Of a DNA stretch of 64,000 nt, positions 16,435 to 25,703 are shown piece by piece. The stretch is from CAZAQK01 sp964535825 (GTDB lineage: Bacteria; Pseudomonadota; Alphaproteobacteria; Rickettsiales; SXRF01), in the NCBI GenBank assembly GCA_964535825.1, contig CAZHUC010000008.1, positions 1 through 64,000 on the forward strand, given 5' to 3'. The notes under the pieces are model-generated. The model was not told where the DNA came from, ran no database searches, and saw nothing but the letters and a program-made list of their open reading frames with translations. The position numbers were made by a program, and so were the translations under genes. The stretch's first letter is position 1, and each line of letters starts with the position of its first letter.

Positions 16435-17692
16435 CGTATATTTTGTAGCATCTTCGCTGCTTTCTCCTTTCCTTCCGCTGTGGCTTGAAATACGTCGCCT
16501 GCGTGGCAAGGAGGATGCAAAGCGCAGCCCGGAGCGTTTTGGTATCGCTTCATATAAACGCCCTATTGGCATGCTGCTATGGATTCACGCGGCAAGCGTC
16601 GGCGAAGCGAATTCCGTGCTGTATTTTATCGAGGAACTCAAAAAGAAATTCTCGCATCTGAATATTTTGGTAACTACAGGCACAGTGACCTCTGCAAACC
16701 TTATGGCAGCGCGCCTGCCCAAAGGGGTCATTCACCAGTATGTACCGGTGGATACGCCACTGGCGACCAGCCGGTTCATGCATCACTGGCGTCCCGACAT
16801 CGCGCTTTGGGTGGAATCAGAGCTATGGCCTAATCTGATCGCATGCGCCGATAGCTGGAATTGCACCATGGGCATTATCAATGGCCGTATGTCTGAGCGG
16901 TCGTTCCGTTTGTGGACAAAATATCCCTCCATGAGCCGCCCAATGATAGGAGCGTTCGACATGGTATTTGCGCAGAGCGAAGCAGACGGCAAACGCTTTG
17001 AAGCGCTGGGCGCAAAGCGCATCTTCTCATTCGGCAATATGAAATATGACGCACGTCCGCTTTCCTGCAATGAAGCAGAGCTCTTGCAAATAAAGCAGGG
17101 CATCGGTTCTCGCCCGGTATGGCTTGCTGCCAGCACCCATTCAGGTGAAGAAGAACAGATCATCAAGGCGCATGATATACTCAAACAAACCCGCAAGGAC
17201 CTGCTGACCATCATTGTACCACGCCATCCAAATCGCGGGACAAAGATCTCAGAACTCACTGGAAAAGGCCGTACGGCCCTGCGTTCACAAAAACAAACCA
17301 TCACTTCATCTACAAAATTTTACATTGCAGATACGCTGGGTGAACTTGGCTTATTCTATCGCCTTTGTGACATTGTGTTCATGGGCGGATCACTGGTACG
17401 TCATGGTGGGCAGAATCCGCTTGAACCGGCACGCCTTGCCTGCGCAATACTCACCGGCGTGCACACACATAATTTCAAAGATACCTATTACGAAATGCAA
17501 AGAGCAAAAGCCTGCATACGCGTTGAAAACGCAAAGGATCTGGCGGCGCAAATATCTGCACTGTTCGGCAACGCCGCAAAAATCAATGACCTGCGGGAGA
17601 ATGCAAAAACATATGTGGAAACAAAATCTGGCACGACCGCCCGATTGATCAAAGCACTTAGCCCGATATTGATGATCGGAACACAAAAATGA
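16415..17692 (+). CDS. waaA: 3-deoxy-D-manno-octulosonic acid (Kdo) transferase
   Basis: Adds Kdo from CMP-Kdo to lipid IVA at the inner membrane. 425 residues, normal length, GT-B fold. Marks include the N-terminal membrane-associated stretch, IHAASVGEANSV with the catalytic Glu, TTGTVTSANL, WRPDIALWVESELWPNL, the linker FGNMKYD, IIVPRHPNRG, and FMGGSLVRHGGQNPLEPA near the CMP-binding site. The start overlaps the DUF374 gene by 20 bp and the stop overlaps lpxK by 4 bp. Confidence 0.96.
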   Translation: MHVSLHNVYFVASSLLSPFLPLWLEIRRLRGKEDAKRSPERFGIASYKRPIGMLLWIHAASVGEANSVLYFIEELKKKFSHLNILVTTGTVTSANLMAARLPKGVIHQYVPVDTPLATSRFMHHWRPDIALWVESELWPNLIACADSWNCTMGIINGRMSERSFRLWTKYPSMSRPMIGAFDMVFAQSEADGKRFEALGAKRIFSFGNMKYDARPLSCNEAELLQIKQGIGSRPVWLAASTHSGEEEQIIKAHDILKQTRKDLLTIIVPRHPNRGTKISELTGKGRTALRSQKQTITSSTKFYIADTLGELGLFYRLCDIVFMGGSLVRHGGQNPLEPARLACAILTGVHTHNFKDTYYEMQRAKACIRVENAKDLAAQISALFGNAAKINDLRENAKTYVETKSGTTARLIKALSPILMIGTQK

Positions 17693-18657
17693 AAACACCT
17701 TCTTTCTGGCAAACCAAAAATATCATGGCAGTGGCCTTGCTGCCTGCAAGCATGGTGTATCAACGTATCACGGCGTTGCGTAGCCGCTTTATCAAGCCGA
17801 CAAAGATCAATGTACCGGTGATCTGCATTGGCGGTCTTACGGCGGGTGGTGCGGGTAAAACGCCTGTGTGCCTGCATATTGGTGGATTATGCAAAGAGCG
17901 CGGTATCAATGCATGGTTTCTAAGCCGTGGATACAAGGGAAAGCTGCAAGGCCCGATCCAGGTAAAACCGTCCGAACACACCGCATATGAGGTCGGTGAT
18001 GAGCCGTTACTTCTGGCGCATGTGCTACCTACCGTTATAGCAAAAGACCGCGTGCTTGGCGCACAGTTCGCTGCAAAAGCTGGCGCAGAACTTATCATCA
18101 TGGATGATGGTTTTCAAAATCCTTTCATCCACAAGGATGTGTCCATTCTGGTCGCCGATGGCACGTTGATGTTCGGCAATGAATATATCATTCCGGCCGG
18201 CCCACTGCGTGAGCCTATAATAAGCGGCCTCAAGCGTTCAGAGGGCATCATCATCATTAACCCGCAGTCACATTCTGGCATTCCTGCCATTGGGATACCG
18301 ATGCTGCGCGCCAACACAAAATCCAATGACGATGCACTAAGCCTGAAAGGAAAAAAGGTAGTAGCTTTCTGTGGTCTTGCCTATCCGCAGAAATTTTTTA
18401 CGACGCTTTCTTCTATTGGTGCAAAGCTGGTTGAAACAAAAACATTCCCCGATCATTACGAATATAGCGACGCCGAGATCGATGCGTTGGCGCTGAGCGC
18501 AAAAGATAAAGAAGCCATATTGGTCACCACCTCCAAGGATGCTGCGCGCATGAATGCAAGATGCCTTTCACTAGTCACAGTTGTGTATGTAACGCTTGAT
18601 TTTGAGAAACCAGATGCATTAATGGCACTGATCGATAAAGCGCTTAAAGCATCATGA
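17689..18657 (+). CDS. lpxK: Tetraacyldisaccharide 4'-kinase
   Basis: Phosphorylates the 4' position of the lipid A disaccharide. 322 residues. The membrane-binding N terminus is followed by the P-loop GGLTAGGAGKTPVC, then SRGYKG, VGDEPLLLA and IMDDGFQNP, all conserved LpxK motifs, and the C-terminal TTSKDAAR. The start overlaps waaA by four bases and the stop overlaps the next acyltransferase gene by four bases, indicating strong coupling in the lipid A operon. Confidence 0.96.
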   Translation: MKTPSFWQTKNIMAVALLPASMVYQRITALRSRFIKPTKINVPVICIGGLTAGGAGKTPVCLHIGGLCKERGINAWFLSRGYKGKLQGPIQVKPSEHTAYEVGDEPLLLAHVLPTVIAKDRVLGAQFAAKAGAELIIMDDGFQNPFIHKDVSILVADGTLMFGNEYIIPAGPLREPIISGLKRSEGIIIINPQSHSGIPAIGIPMLRANTKSNDDALSLKGKKVVAFCGLAYPQKFFTTLSSIGAKLVETKTFPDHYEYSDAEIDALALSAKDKEAILVTTSKDAARMNARCLSLVTVVYVTLDFEKPDALMALIDKALKAS

Positions 18658-19517
18658 CCCTTGAAGTGATAAAACACCGCCTTGAAGCATTTGGCCTGCA
18701 ATTATTTTATGGGCTGCTGCGCCTGTTACCACTAGATACGGCATCATGGCTTGGCGGATTTCTAGCAAGGCATATCGGCCCACTGCTTAAAGCACAGCGC
18801 ATAGCAAAATCTAATCTTGCACGTTTTATGCCGCATCTTTCTGCCGCAGAACAAAAGAAGATACTGCGTGGCATGTGGGATCATCTCGGACGCGTGGCGG
18901 CAGAACTTGCGCATATTACTAATCCTGAACTTACCAAACGCATAGATTTCATCGGCTCTAAGAACATGCCAAAGCCGCATCAGGCAGTGATGTTCTTCTC
19001 CGGTCATTTTGGAAACTGGGAATTGCTTCCTTATGTATCGCGCACGCATGGTGTGCCAGTAACGCTTGTGTATCGTGAAGCGAACAATGCGTTTGTTGAC
19101 AAGATCATTGCAGATATCCGGGCATTCTATGCTGGCGGCATGTTTCCCAAAGGGCCGCGCGGCGCAGTGAAGATGGCGCGTGCGATCAAAAATGGTGAAG
19201 CGATCGCGATGCTGGTTGACCAGAAGATGAATGACGGTATCGCCGTTCCGTTCTTTGGTGTATCTGCCATGACCGCGCCTGCCATCGCGCAGGTAGCGCT
19301 GCGTTATGACCTGCCTATTCTGCCAGCCTATGTACTGCGAAAAAGCGGCGCACATTTTGAGGCACATATGTTCCCCGCATTACACTATGAAAAAACCGGG
19401 GATGTAGAAAAAGATACGCTCGCCATCATGACCTCTATCAACACCATGATCGAATCATGGATACGCGCGCATCCCCAGCAATGGTTCTGGGTGCACAAAC
19501 GCTGGCCTAATGCGTAA
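18654..19517 (+). CDS. LpxL/HtrB-family lipid A acyltransferase
   Basis: 287 residues of the lauroyl/myristoyl acyltransferase family (LPLAT LABLAT). Visible are the catalytic FSGHFGNWELLPY (HxxxxE), the GPRGAVKMARAIKNGEA segment, LVDQKMNDGIAVPFFG and AHPQQWFWVHKRW near the C terminus, which is diagnostic. It adds a secondary acyl chain to Kdo2-lipid IVA at the inner membrane. It is the last gene of the lipid A operon. Its 3' end overlaps the convergent xseA by 11 bp. Confidence 0.93.
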   Translation: MTLEVIKHRLEAFGLQLFYGLLRLLPLDTASWLGGFLARHIGPLLKAQRIAKSNLARFMPHLSAAEQKKILRGMWDHLGRVAAELAHITNPELTKRIDFIGSKNMPKPHQAVMFFSGHFGNWELLPYVSRTHGVPVTLVYREANNAFVDKIIADIRAFYAGGMFPKGPRGAVKMARAIKNGEAIAMLVDQKMNDGIAVPFFGVSAMTAPAIAQVALRYDLPILPAYVLRKSGAHFEAHMFPALHYEKTGDVEKDTLAIMTSINTMIESWIRAHPQQWFWVHKRWPNA

Positions 19518-20904
19518 CCTTCACATCGCCATCCTGGAAGGTCAGCGTGAGTGTTTTTGCGGCTTTGGCTTTTGTAGTTGAGTTGACCAGCTTTCCTGCA
19601 CCGTCACGCACCAGTGCAAACCCACGCTCCAGAATTTTTTTATAATTCACGCTCTCGAGCAGTGCTGCGAGGTGTTTTAGTTTTTCTTCGCGCTGGCTCA
19701 GATTGCGCAGCATCGCCTGATACAGGCGCTGCTGGTATTCCGGTAACCGCACTGAAAATTGCTGGATGGAAACAGCAAGTGTTTGTGGTTTAAGCGCTGC
19801 GGCCAGAACGGCAAGTTTTTGTTCCTTGCGCAGCAGGAATGCCGGCAATGCCTGCTGCAGGCGCTCATTCGCTACATCAAGACGTTGTATGGCATTCTCA
19901 AGCAGTTGCGACGGGCGCGGCAGGCCACGCGAAAGCCCGGATAGTTTTTCCTGAAACCGTGCAAGATAGGACTGCACTGAGGCAAGCAATCGTCCATCCA
20001 GTTGATGCACTATCAACTTTAGCTCGGAAAGTACCGGCACAGCCATTTCTGCGGCTGCCGTTGGTGTGGGTGCGCGCTGGTCTGAGACGAAATCAATCAG
20101 CGTGGTATCGGTTTCATGGCCAACCGCAGAAATAAGCGGGATGTTCGATGCTGCGGCAGCACGCGCCACGATCTCTTCATTGAACGCCCACAGATCTTCT
20201 ATCGACCCACCACCACGCGCCACGATAAGTACGTCTGGACGCACGAGGCCAGCAGACCGAGTCAGCCCTGAGCCGCGCCCCATGTGTGAATCAGCAGATT
20301 CACGCGGGGGCAATTCATTAAACCCATTGATGGCGGCTGCCACCTGCTCGGCAGCTCCCTCACCCTGAACAGCTACCGGCCACACCAGCACATGCACAGG
20401 AAACCGGTCTGAGATGCGATGCAGTATATCGCGTATCACCGCACCCGTTGGTGATGTCACCACACCGACCACACGCGGCAGGTACGGTAATTTTTTCTTG
20501 CGCTCCGGTGCGAACAGGCCTTCAGCCTCTAACATCTTTTTGCGCTTTTCCAGCAGTGCCATCAATGCACCCGCGCCAGCAGGTTCGATATGCTCCACCA
20601 CAATTTGATATTTGCCATTGAATGCGCTGATGCGACCGGTGGCAATGACCTCCAGCCCCTCTTCCGGCTTGTGCTGGAGCTTTGAAAGCATGCCTTTCCA
20701 ACATACGGCATTGATAACGGATTTATCGTCTTTCAGAGAAAAATAGGCATGCCCCGAGCTATGAGCCCCGCGCCATCCCGATACTTCCCCGCGCAGGCGG
20801 ATAAGGCCAAAATGGTCTTCCAGCACGCGTTTTATCGAAAACGATATCTCGCTGATGCTGTAAACTGGCTGGTTATGGTTGAAATCTATGGCTGTTTCTG
20901 GCAT
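19507..20904 (-). CDS. xseA: Exodeoxyribonuclease VII large subunit
   Basis: Single-strand-specific exonuclease subunit used in mismatch repair and in degrading DNA ends. 465 residues: an N-terminal OB-fold (IRLRGEVSGWRGAHSSGHAY, then FSLKDDKSVINAVCWKG), the conserved VGVVTSPTGAVIRDIL segment, the catalytic-domain motif RGGGSIEDLWAFNEE with SAVGHETDTTLIDFVSD-RAPTPTAAAE, a long coiled-coil region and the C-terminal LERGFALVRD. The small subunit gene xseB is not in the window. The start lies 39 bp from the divergent purD start. Confidence 0.97.
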   Translation of the reverse strand: MPETAIDFNHNQPVYSISEISFSIKRVLEDHFGLIRLRGEVSGWRGAHSSGHAYFSLKDDKSVINAVCWKGMLSKLQHKPEEGLEVIATGRISAFNGKYQIVVEHIEPAGAGALMALLEKRKKMLEAEGLFAPERKKKLPYLPRVVGVVTSPTGAVIRDILHRISDRFPVHVLVWPVAVQGEGAAEQVAAAINGFNELPPRESADSHMGRGSGLTRSAGLVRPDVLIVARGGGSIEDLWAFNEEIVARAAAASNIPLISAVGHETDTTLIDFVSDQRAPTPTAAAEMAVPVLSELKLIVHQLDGRLLASVQSYLARFQEKLSGLSRGLPRPSQLLENAIQRLDVANERLQQALPAFLLRKEQKLAVLAAALKPQTLAVSIQQFSVRLPEYQQRLYQAMLRNLSQREEKLKHLAALLESVNYKKILERGFALVRDGAGKLVNSTTKAKAAKTLTLTFQDGDVKVTH

Positions 20905-20943
20905 GGAGGGGATTCTAGCAGGTTAAACCGATTTAGGAAGTCT

Positions 20944-22212
20944 ATGAATAACGTTCTGGTTATTGGCTCAGGTGGCCGCGAACATGCCATATGCTGGAGG
21001 CTCAAGCAGTCGCCTTCTGTCGCTCAACTTTTTTGCGCACCGGGTAATGGCGGCATCGGGCAGGATGTAACCTGTGTTTCGATAAAAACACCCGATGAGA
21101 TCATTCGCTTCTGCAAAGAAAAAAATATTGCGCTCGTTGTGATTGGCCCAGAGCAGCCACTCGTTGAAGGGCTGACCGACAGGCTGGAAGCCTCTGGCAT
21201 CCCGACCTTTGGCCCTTCCGCTAAAGCAGCTGCACTTGAAGGCTCTAAAGGTTTCATGAAAACATTGTGCAGCAAATATAATATTCCAACTGCTGCTTAC
21301 GGCTTCTTTGATAATGAAACATCCGCGCTTGGGTTTCTGGATGGAAAATCTTATCCCATTGTGGTGAAGGCCGATGGCTTAGCTGCTGGCAAAGGCGTCA
21401 TCATCGCGGAAAATAAATCAGATGCCGAGGCAGCCGTGCGCGAAATGTTCTCTGGCTCGTTTGGTGATAGCGGTAAATCGGTGGTGATCGAAGAATTCCT
21501 TGATGGTGAAGAGGTAAGCTTCTTTGCGCTATCGGACGGAAAGCATGCCGTGCAGTTCGGCTATGCACAGGATCACAAACGCGCTTATGATGGCGACAAA
21601 GGCCCGAATACCGGCGGCATGGGCACGTATGCACCACCACCGATCATGACCGATGCGCTGTGCAAACAGGTGATGAAAGAGATCATCGAACCGACTGTAC
21701 GCGGTATGAATAAAGATGGCATTCCGTTCAAAGGTATTCTGTTCGCAGGACTCATGCTCACAAAGAACGGCCCGAAACTGCTCGAATATAACGCGCGTTT
21801 TGGCGATCCGGAAACACAGGTGCTGATGGCACGTTTCAATGCCGACCTTTATCCTGTGCTGCTTGCGTGCAGCAAAGGCGGGCTGGATAAAGTAAAGATA
21901 TCATTCTGCAATGAAGCCGCCGTATGCGTGGTGATGGCCGCAAAAGGGTATCCCGGTTCATACCAGAAGGGCTCTGTCATTCGCGGTCTGGACAAAGCAG
22001 CAACCATTGATGGCGTCAAAGTGTTCCATGCTGGTACGGAAAGCAAGGATGGCAATATCCATGCAACAGGCGGACGTGTGCTCGGCGTAACCGCACTCGG
22101 CGCTACCATCGCGGAGGCGCAGGCAAAAGCCTACAAAGCAGTGGATGCTATCGACTGGCCAGAAGGTTTCTGCCGCCGTGATATTGCATGGCGCGCACTT
22201 AAAGCTGCTTAA
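20944..22212 (+). CDS. purD: Phosphoribosylamine-glycine ligase
   Basis: Second step of de novo purine synthesis: ATP-dependent joining of glycine to 5-phosphoribosylamine. 422 residues with the N-terminal VLVIGSGGREHAI, the ATP-grasp body (VVKADGLAAGKGVIIA), VIEEFLDGEEVS, the GPNTGGMGTYAP signature and LEYNARFGDPETQVL. The ATG at 20944 matches the family N terminus; the open frame upstream to 20749 only mirrors xseA and is not part of the gene. The last four bases overlap the convergent yciB. Confidence 0.97.
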   Translation: MNNVLVIGSGGREHAICWRLKQSPSVAQLFCAPGNGGIGQDVTCVSIKTPDEIIRFCKEKNIALVVIGPEQPLVEGLTDRLEASGIPTFGPSAKAAALEGSKGFMKTLCSKYNIPTAAYGFFDNETSALGFLDGKSYPIVVKADGLAAGKGVIIAENKSDAEAAVREMFSGSFGDSGKSVVIEEFLDGEEVSFFALSDGKHAVQFGYAQDHKRAYDGDKGPNTGGMGTYAPPPIMTDALCKQVMKEIIEPTVRGMNKDGIPFKGILFAGLMLTKNGPKLLEYNARFGDPETQVLMARFNADLYPVLLACSKGGLDKVKISFCNEAAVCVVMAAKGYPGSYQKGSVIRGLDKAATIDGVKVFHAGTESKDGNIHATGGRVLGVTALGATIAEAQAKAYKAVDAIDWPEGFCRRDIAWRALKAA

Positions 22213-22760
22213 GATTTTTCTTCGGTTTCCACCCAGTATTTCTTGATAAGTGGTATCTGGCTCATCGTGAAGATGATGGTGCAGGTGAACATGCCGAACA
22301 CTTTGAAATTCACCCAGAAGTCCGTGGAAAAATTACGCCAGATACATTCATTAAGCGCCGCAAGAAATACAAAATAAACACCCCAGCGCATGGATAAGAT
22401 CATCCAGCCCTTTTCTTGCATCTGCATCGCTTCACCCAGCAAATATTTAAGCAATGGCTTTTTGAAATACACGCCGCCAAGCAGAATGCTGGCAAAAAGC
22501 AGGTTCACGAATGTGGGTTTCATTTTGATGAATAACTCATCCTGCAGCAGCAATGTCATGCTGCCAAATATTGCAACCGCGATACCTGACACCAGCGGCA
22601 TCACTGCGATCTTTTTTTCCATCGCATAGGTAATGATCAGAGAAACAGCGGTAAAAACAATGAGAGCCGCAGTGGCCGCGAGCAACCCAAATGCACGATA
22701 TGCAAGGAAAAAAACAAGTAAAGGGCCTAAATCAAGCACTAAACGCAATTTGGAGTTCAT
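22209..22760 (-). CDS. yciB: YciB/IspA family inner-membrane septation protein
   Basis: 183 residues with five probable membrane helices. The family pattern is visible: a start LVLDLGPLLVFFLAY, then KPTFVNLLFASILLGG, KPLLKYLLG and LNECIWRNFSTDFWVNFKVFG. YciB proteins influence cell-envelope integrity and septation in enterobacteria; the molecular activity is not established. Convergent with purD (4-bp overlap). Confidence 0.92.
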   Translation of the reverse strand: MNSKLRLVLDLGPLLVFFLAYRAFGLLAATAALIVFTAVSLIITYAMEKKIAVMPLVSGIAVAIFGSMTLLLQDELFIKMKPTFVNLLFASILLGGVYFKKPLLKYLLGEAMQMQEKGWMILSMRWGVYFVFLAALNECIWRNFSTDFWVNFKVFGMFTCTIIFTMSQIPLIKKYWVETEEKS

Positions 22761-22862
22761 CGTCTCAACCTTAAATTAATCTTTTTCAAAGAGTATGTTG
22801 CCACCATTAACCGTTATGCTAGAGTGCCTGACTGGCAATGAAAAGAAAAAAGGAAGACCTCT

Positions 22863-23591
22863 TTGGAAACTTCTGTACTGATTGTTGAAGATGAAGCGGC
22901 CATCGTAACGTTGCTGCGCTATAACCTGGAGCGTGAGGGATTTCGCGTGTATTCCACCGGCGATGGCGAAGAAGCCGTAGCCATGGTTAAAGATTACAAG
23001 CCCGATGTTATCGTGCTTGACTGGATGCTGCCTTCCATGTCCGGCGTTGAGATCTGCAAACAGCTCCGCTGGAGTCCTGAGACCAAATCCATTCCTATCA
23101 TCATGCTTTCTGCGCGCGGTGAAGAAGGCGACCGTATCCGCGGCCTTGATTCTGGCGCTGATGATTATATCGTAAAACCATTCTCTCCGGCAGAACTGAT
23201 CGCGCGCATTCGCGCCATTTTCCGCCGCTTCCGCCCTGCGCTTTCGGAAAAAACATTGTCGTTCGCAGGCATCGCCATGGACGTATCCGGCCATAAGGTG
23301 ACGCGTAATAATGTGGAAGTGCATTTAAGCCCTACCGAGTTCTCGCTGCTGCGCTACCTGCTGGAACATCCCGGCCGCGTATTCTCGCGCGAGCAACTGC
23401 TCGATGCCGTATGGGGGCATGATATTTACGTTGAGCTCCGCACGGTAGACGTACATGTACGCCGTCTGCGCAAGGGCCTTGATTATGATGGCAAACAGCC
23501 TGATCTCATCCGCACCGTGCGTTCTGCCGGTTATGCGCTGGAAGAAAATCCGGACGGAGAATCTTTCGGCGATGTAGTGGAAGAAAAATAA
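22863..23591 (+). CDS. phoB: Phosphate regulon response regulator PhoB
   Basis: 242 residues from a TTG start at 22863 with GGAAG about 8 bases upstream. The receiver has the acidic pair in VEDEAAIV, the phosphoacceptor Asp in VIVLDWMLPSMSG, and the conserved Lys in DYIVKPFSPAEL. The winged helix contains LSPTEFSLLRYLLEHPGRVFSREQLLDAVWG and RTVDVHVRRLRKGL, strongly PhoB-like. It regulates phosphate-starvation genes through Pho boxes. No phoR, phoU or pst genes lie next to it, so it is an orphan here. A Pho-box-like site sits 40 bp behind it. Confidence 0.9.
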   Translation: METSVLIVEDEAAIVTLLRYNLEREGFRVYSTGDGEEAVAMVKDYKPDVIVLDWMLPSMSGVEICKQLRWSPETKSIPIIMLSARGEEGDRIRGLDSGADDYIVKPFSPAELIARIRAIFRRFRPALSEKTLSFAGIAMDVSGHKVTRNNVEVHLSPTEFSLLRYLLEHPGRVFSREQLLDAVWGHDIYVELRTVDVHVRRLRKGLDYDGKQPDLIRTVRSAGYALEENPDGESFGDVVEEK

Positions 23592-23619
23592 TTATTTCAA
23601 TAGTTTATAGCTATCACGT

Positions 23620-23648
23620 GTTCATGTAACTGTCATAAAACTGACCTT
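23620..23648 (+). promoter_or_regulatory. Pho-box-like operator
   Basis: CTGTCAT (23631-23637), four A residues, then CTGACCT (23642-23648) matches the PhoB consensus of two CTGTCAT heptamers spaced by four bases in 12 of 14 positions. A weaker third unit (TGTTCAT at 23620) stands one 11-bp period upstream. It lies directly behind phoB and in front of the next gene. Confidence 0.6.
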
Positions 23649-23704
23649 GATTACCCCTGTCTGATTGCTTAAAATCCGTTAAACAAATTCACAGGAGAAG
23701 TAAA

Positions 23705-24220
23705 ATGTCTGGCAGCAGCATTAAAGGCGTTCCTATTCGTTCAGCACCCAGAACACCTGCAAGCGACGCGCTTGTAGACGCCTATCACCGAATTACCACT
23801 GATTCAAAAAAATACAGCGAGGGAATGAAGAATGCAGAAGAGGCTATCCTGAATGCAACAGCACCTTATGACGATGATGCCTTACTGTTTGAACAGCAAA
23901 GAATAGCGAGTGCATACGAATATTATTTGCTAGGGCGTACACAAGAGATCAAGGATGAAACGATTGGTGACGTGCTACCCTTGGATCCAGACACTTCCAG
24001 AACTAATCATAGCGCAAAAGATGCGCTTGATATTATGAGGACAGCGGCAGGCCGCATTGAAGAACTCAGCGATGCTGACACAGCGAAAGAAGTAGTGCGC
24101 GCAACCATCGCATGGGTGCATACTGCCCTTGATGAAGTAAAGGATTTAGTAAGAAGTGAGGGGGTAGCCACGCATAAACAACCGTCACGTCCTCGGCGTA
24201 CAGACCGGGGAATCTCCTAA
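23705..24220 (+). CDS. Hypothetical protein, probably PhoB-controlled
   Basis: 171 residues, hydrophilic, mainly helical, no signal peptide or membrane helix. I recognise no family. The segments around 20-70 and 100-155 look like amphipathic helices. The C terminus is basic (PSRPRRTDRG). The start has a strong ribosome site (AGGAG about 8 bases before ATG). The Pho-box-like site upstream suggests expression in phosphate limitation; a two-gene transcript with phoB is also possible. The 3' end overlaps the convergent cca gene by four bases. Confidence 0.7.
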   Translation: MSGSSIKGVPIRSAPRTPASDALVDAYHRITTDSKKYSEGMKNAEEAILNATAPYDDDALLFEQQRIASAYEYYLLGRTQEIKDETIGDVLPLDPDTSRTNHSAKDALDIMRTAAGRIEELSDADTAKEVVRATIAWVHTALDEVKDLVRSEGVATHKQPSRPRRTDRGIS

Positions 24221-25425
24221 TTCAGCAACTTTAATAACTCTTGCTGCGTCAGCGTGTAATTGCTCTCTTCCCATGCCTGCTCAAGCGACTTAAGCATCTT
24301 ACCCATCACCACACCTTCCTGTACGCCGTGCAATTTGAGTATTGCACCATCAATAGGAAATTCCGGTGGTTGCCAGTTATTAGTAAGCCCTAGCATGGAT
24401 CTCGCGTTATCCAGCGTGATCTTTTTACACATAATAGATGCGGCAATTACCAGCTGACGGAATGGAGTGATACCAATTTTGCGCAGCAGTTTCTTCTGCC
24501 CTGCCACATTGGTTGCTACCTCCTCCATCACCGGTAGATGCGTGTGTATGACCTCGAGCATCTCGTGGGAAGTGTTGGAAAGCTTCCAGCGCGTGCAAAT
24601 GGTAGGAATGGTTGAAGCCTCCATCAACAGCGCCAGTCGTGTTTCAATATCTGCACATTCTCCCAGTGTTTCTTCTGAGAGCTGGAGCTTCTCAAACTGA
24701 ACCGTATCGGGTGTTTTGCCATCAAATACCGCTGAAAGCACCGATGACTTATCCATCAGCCTGAGTGCTACATATGGATGTTCTGACGCCAGCAATTTAA
24801 ACATCTCGTGCTGGATACGTTCACCGGAAAGATTATCAATACCCTCCGCATGTTTAGCGCAGGCAAGTAGCGCTGCTTCATCCGCTGGCGGTTTTCCGTA
24901 ATAGGCAAAAAAGCGGAAGAAGCGCAGGATACGCAGATAGTCCTCTTTGATGCGCGCCTCGGCATCACCGATGAATCGTACATGCCCGGCCTTTGCATCT
25001 TCGATACCGCCGGTATAATCAGTGATCTCGCCACCGAATGTCATATATAGCGCATTCATTGTAAAATCGCGCCGTTGCGCATCCTCTTCCCAGCTACCGG
25101 TATATTCCACGGTTGCATGGCGGCCATCACACGCAGTATCGCGCCTGAGTGTGGTGATCTCGAAATGTTTATGGCCAATCTTTGCGGTTATCGTGCCGTG
25201 CCTGAGTCCGGTGGGAATAACAGTGATACCAGCAGCTTTGAGCACACCCATGGTCTGTTCAGGCTTGAGAATGGTGGCAAGATCAACATCCTGCACTTCC
25301 CTTTCCAGCAAAGCGTCGCGCACTGCACCACCTACAAAGCGGCATTGATGACTGTGCTTTTCCAGCGCATGCATCAATTTCTGTGTTTCTGGCCATTCCA
25401 GCCAATCGGGCGAAGCTGTGGTCAT
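24217..25425 (-). CDS. cca: CCA tRNA nucleotidyltransferase
   Basis: Adds or repairs the 3' CCA of tRNAs. 402 residues. Class II head: FVGGAVRDALL with GG and RD, the metal pair in VQDVDLATIL, the RRD motif in TTLRRDTACDGRHA, DFTMNALYMTF, then the neck YLRILRFFRFFAYYG and GERIQHEMFKLL. All catalytic residues are present, so this is the likely housekeeping enzyme, in contrast to the fused copy at 3751-5775. The start overlaps the upstream small gene by four bases. Confidence 0.95.
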   Translation of the reverse strand: MTTASPDWLEWPETQKLMHALEKHSHQCRFVGGAVRDALLEREVQDVDLATILKPEQTMGVLKAAGITVIPTGLRHGTITAKIGHKHFEITTLRRDTACDGRHATVEYTGSWEEDAQRRDFTMNALYMTFGGEITDYTGGIEDAKAGHVRFIGDAEARIKEDYLRILRFFRFFAYYGKPPADEAALLACAKHAEGIDNLSGERIQHEMFKLLASEHPYVALRLMDKSSVLSAVFDGKTPDTVQFEKLQLSEETLGECADIETRLALLMEASTIPTICTRWKLSNTSHEMLEVIHTHLPVMEEVATNVAGQKKLLRKIGITPFRQLVIAASIMCKKITLDNARSMLGLTNNWQPPEFPIDGAILKLHGVQEGVVMGKMLKSLEQAWEESNYTLTQQELLKLLN

Positions 25426-25694
25426 GGGGTTACGCGTCCGGGCACAAGCACACCATCTTCCATATGCGGCGGTGAATAATCACCTTTCTTACCTTCCATA
25501 GTAAGACCCAGAAAAATGAAGCATGCAAGGCCGATACCAAGGCTTGAAAGCACGATCCAGAACCACGGGCCATCACGGAATTTTGGTTTTTCCGTGCCTG
25601 CCTTCACCGCTTTCCTGCCAGTATTCCAATACCACAGCACATAGACGATGAGTGGGATCAGTACCGGCCAGAAACGAAATAAAAACAATCCCAT
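25422..25694 (-). CDS. Small two-helix membrane protein (possibly DUF6111)
   Basis: 90 residues with two membrane segments, about 4-22 (LFRFWPVLIPLIVYVLWYW) and 46-66 (FWIVLSSLGIGLACFIFLGL), and a short Gly/Pro-rich tail. Size, topology and position before cca resemble a family of short alphaproteobacterial membrane proteins (DUF6111); I am not certain of that assignment. It starts 10 bp after the histidine kinase stop and ends overlapping the cca start by 4 bp, so it belongs to the same operon. Confidence 0.75.
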   Translation of the reverse strand: MGLFLFRFWPVLIPLIVYVLWYWNTGRKAVKAGTEKPKFRDGPWFWIVLSSLGIGLACFIFLGLTMEGKKGDYSPPHMEDGVLVPGRVTP

Positions 25695-25703
25695 AATTTT
25701 CCC

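Noticed and set aside
20749..20943. N-terminal extension of purD
   Set aside because: The extension overlaps xseA on the opposite strand, and the family N terminus begins exactly at 20944.
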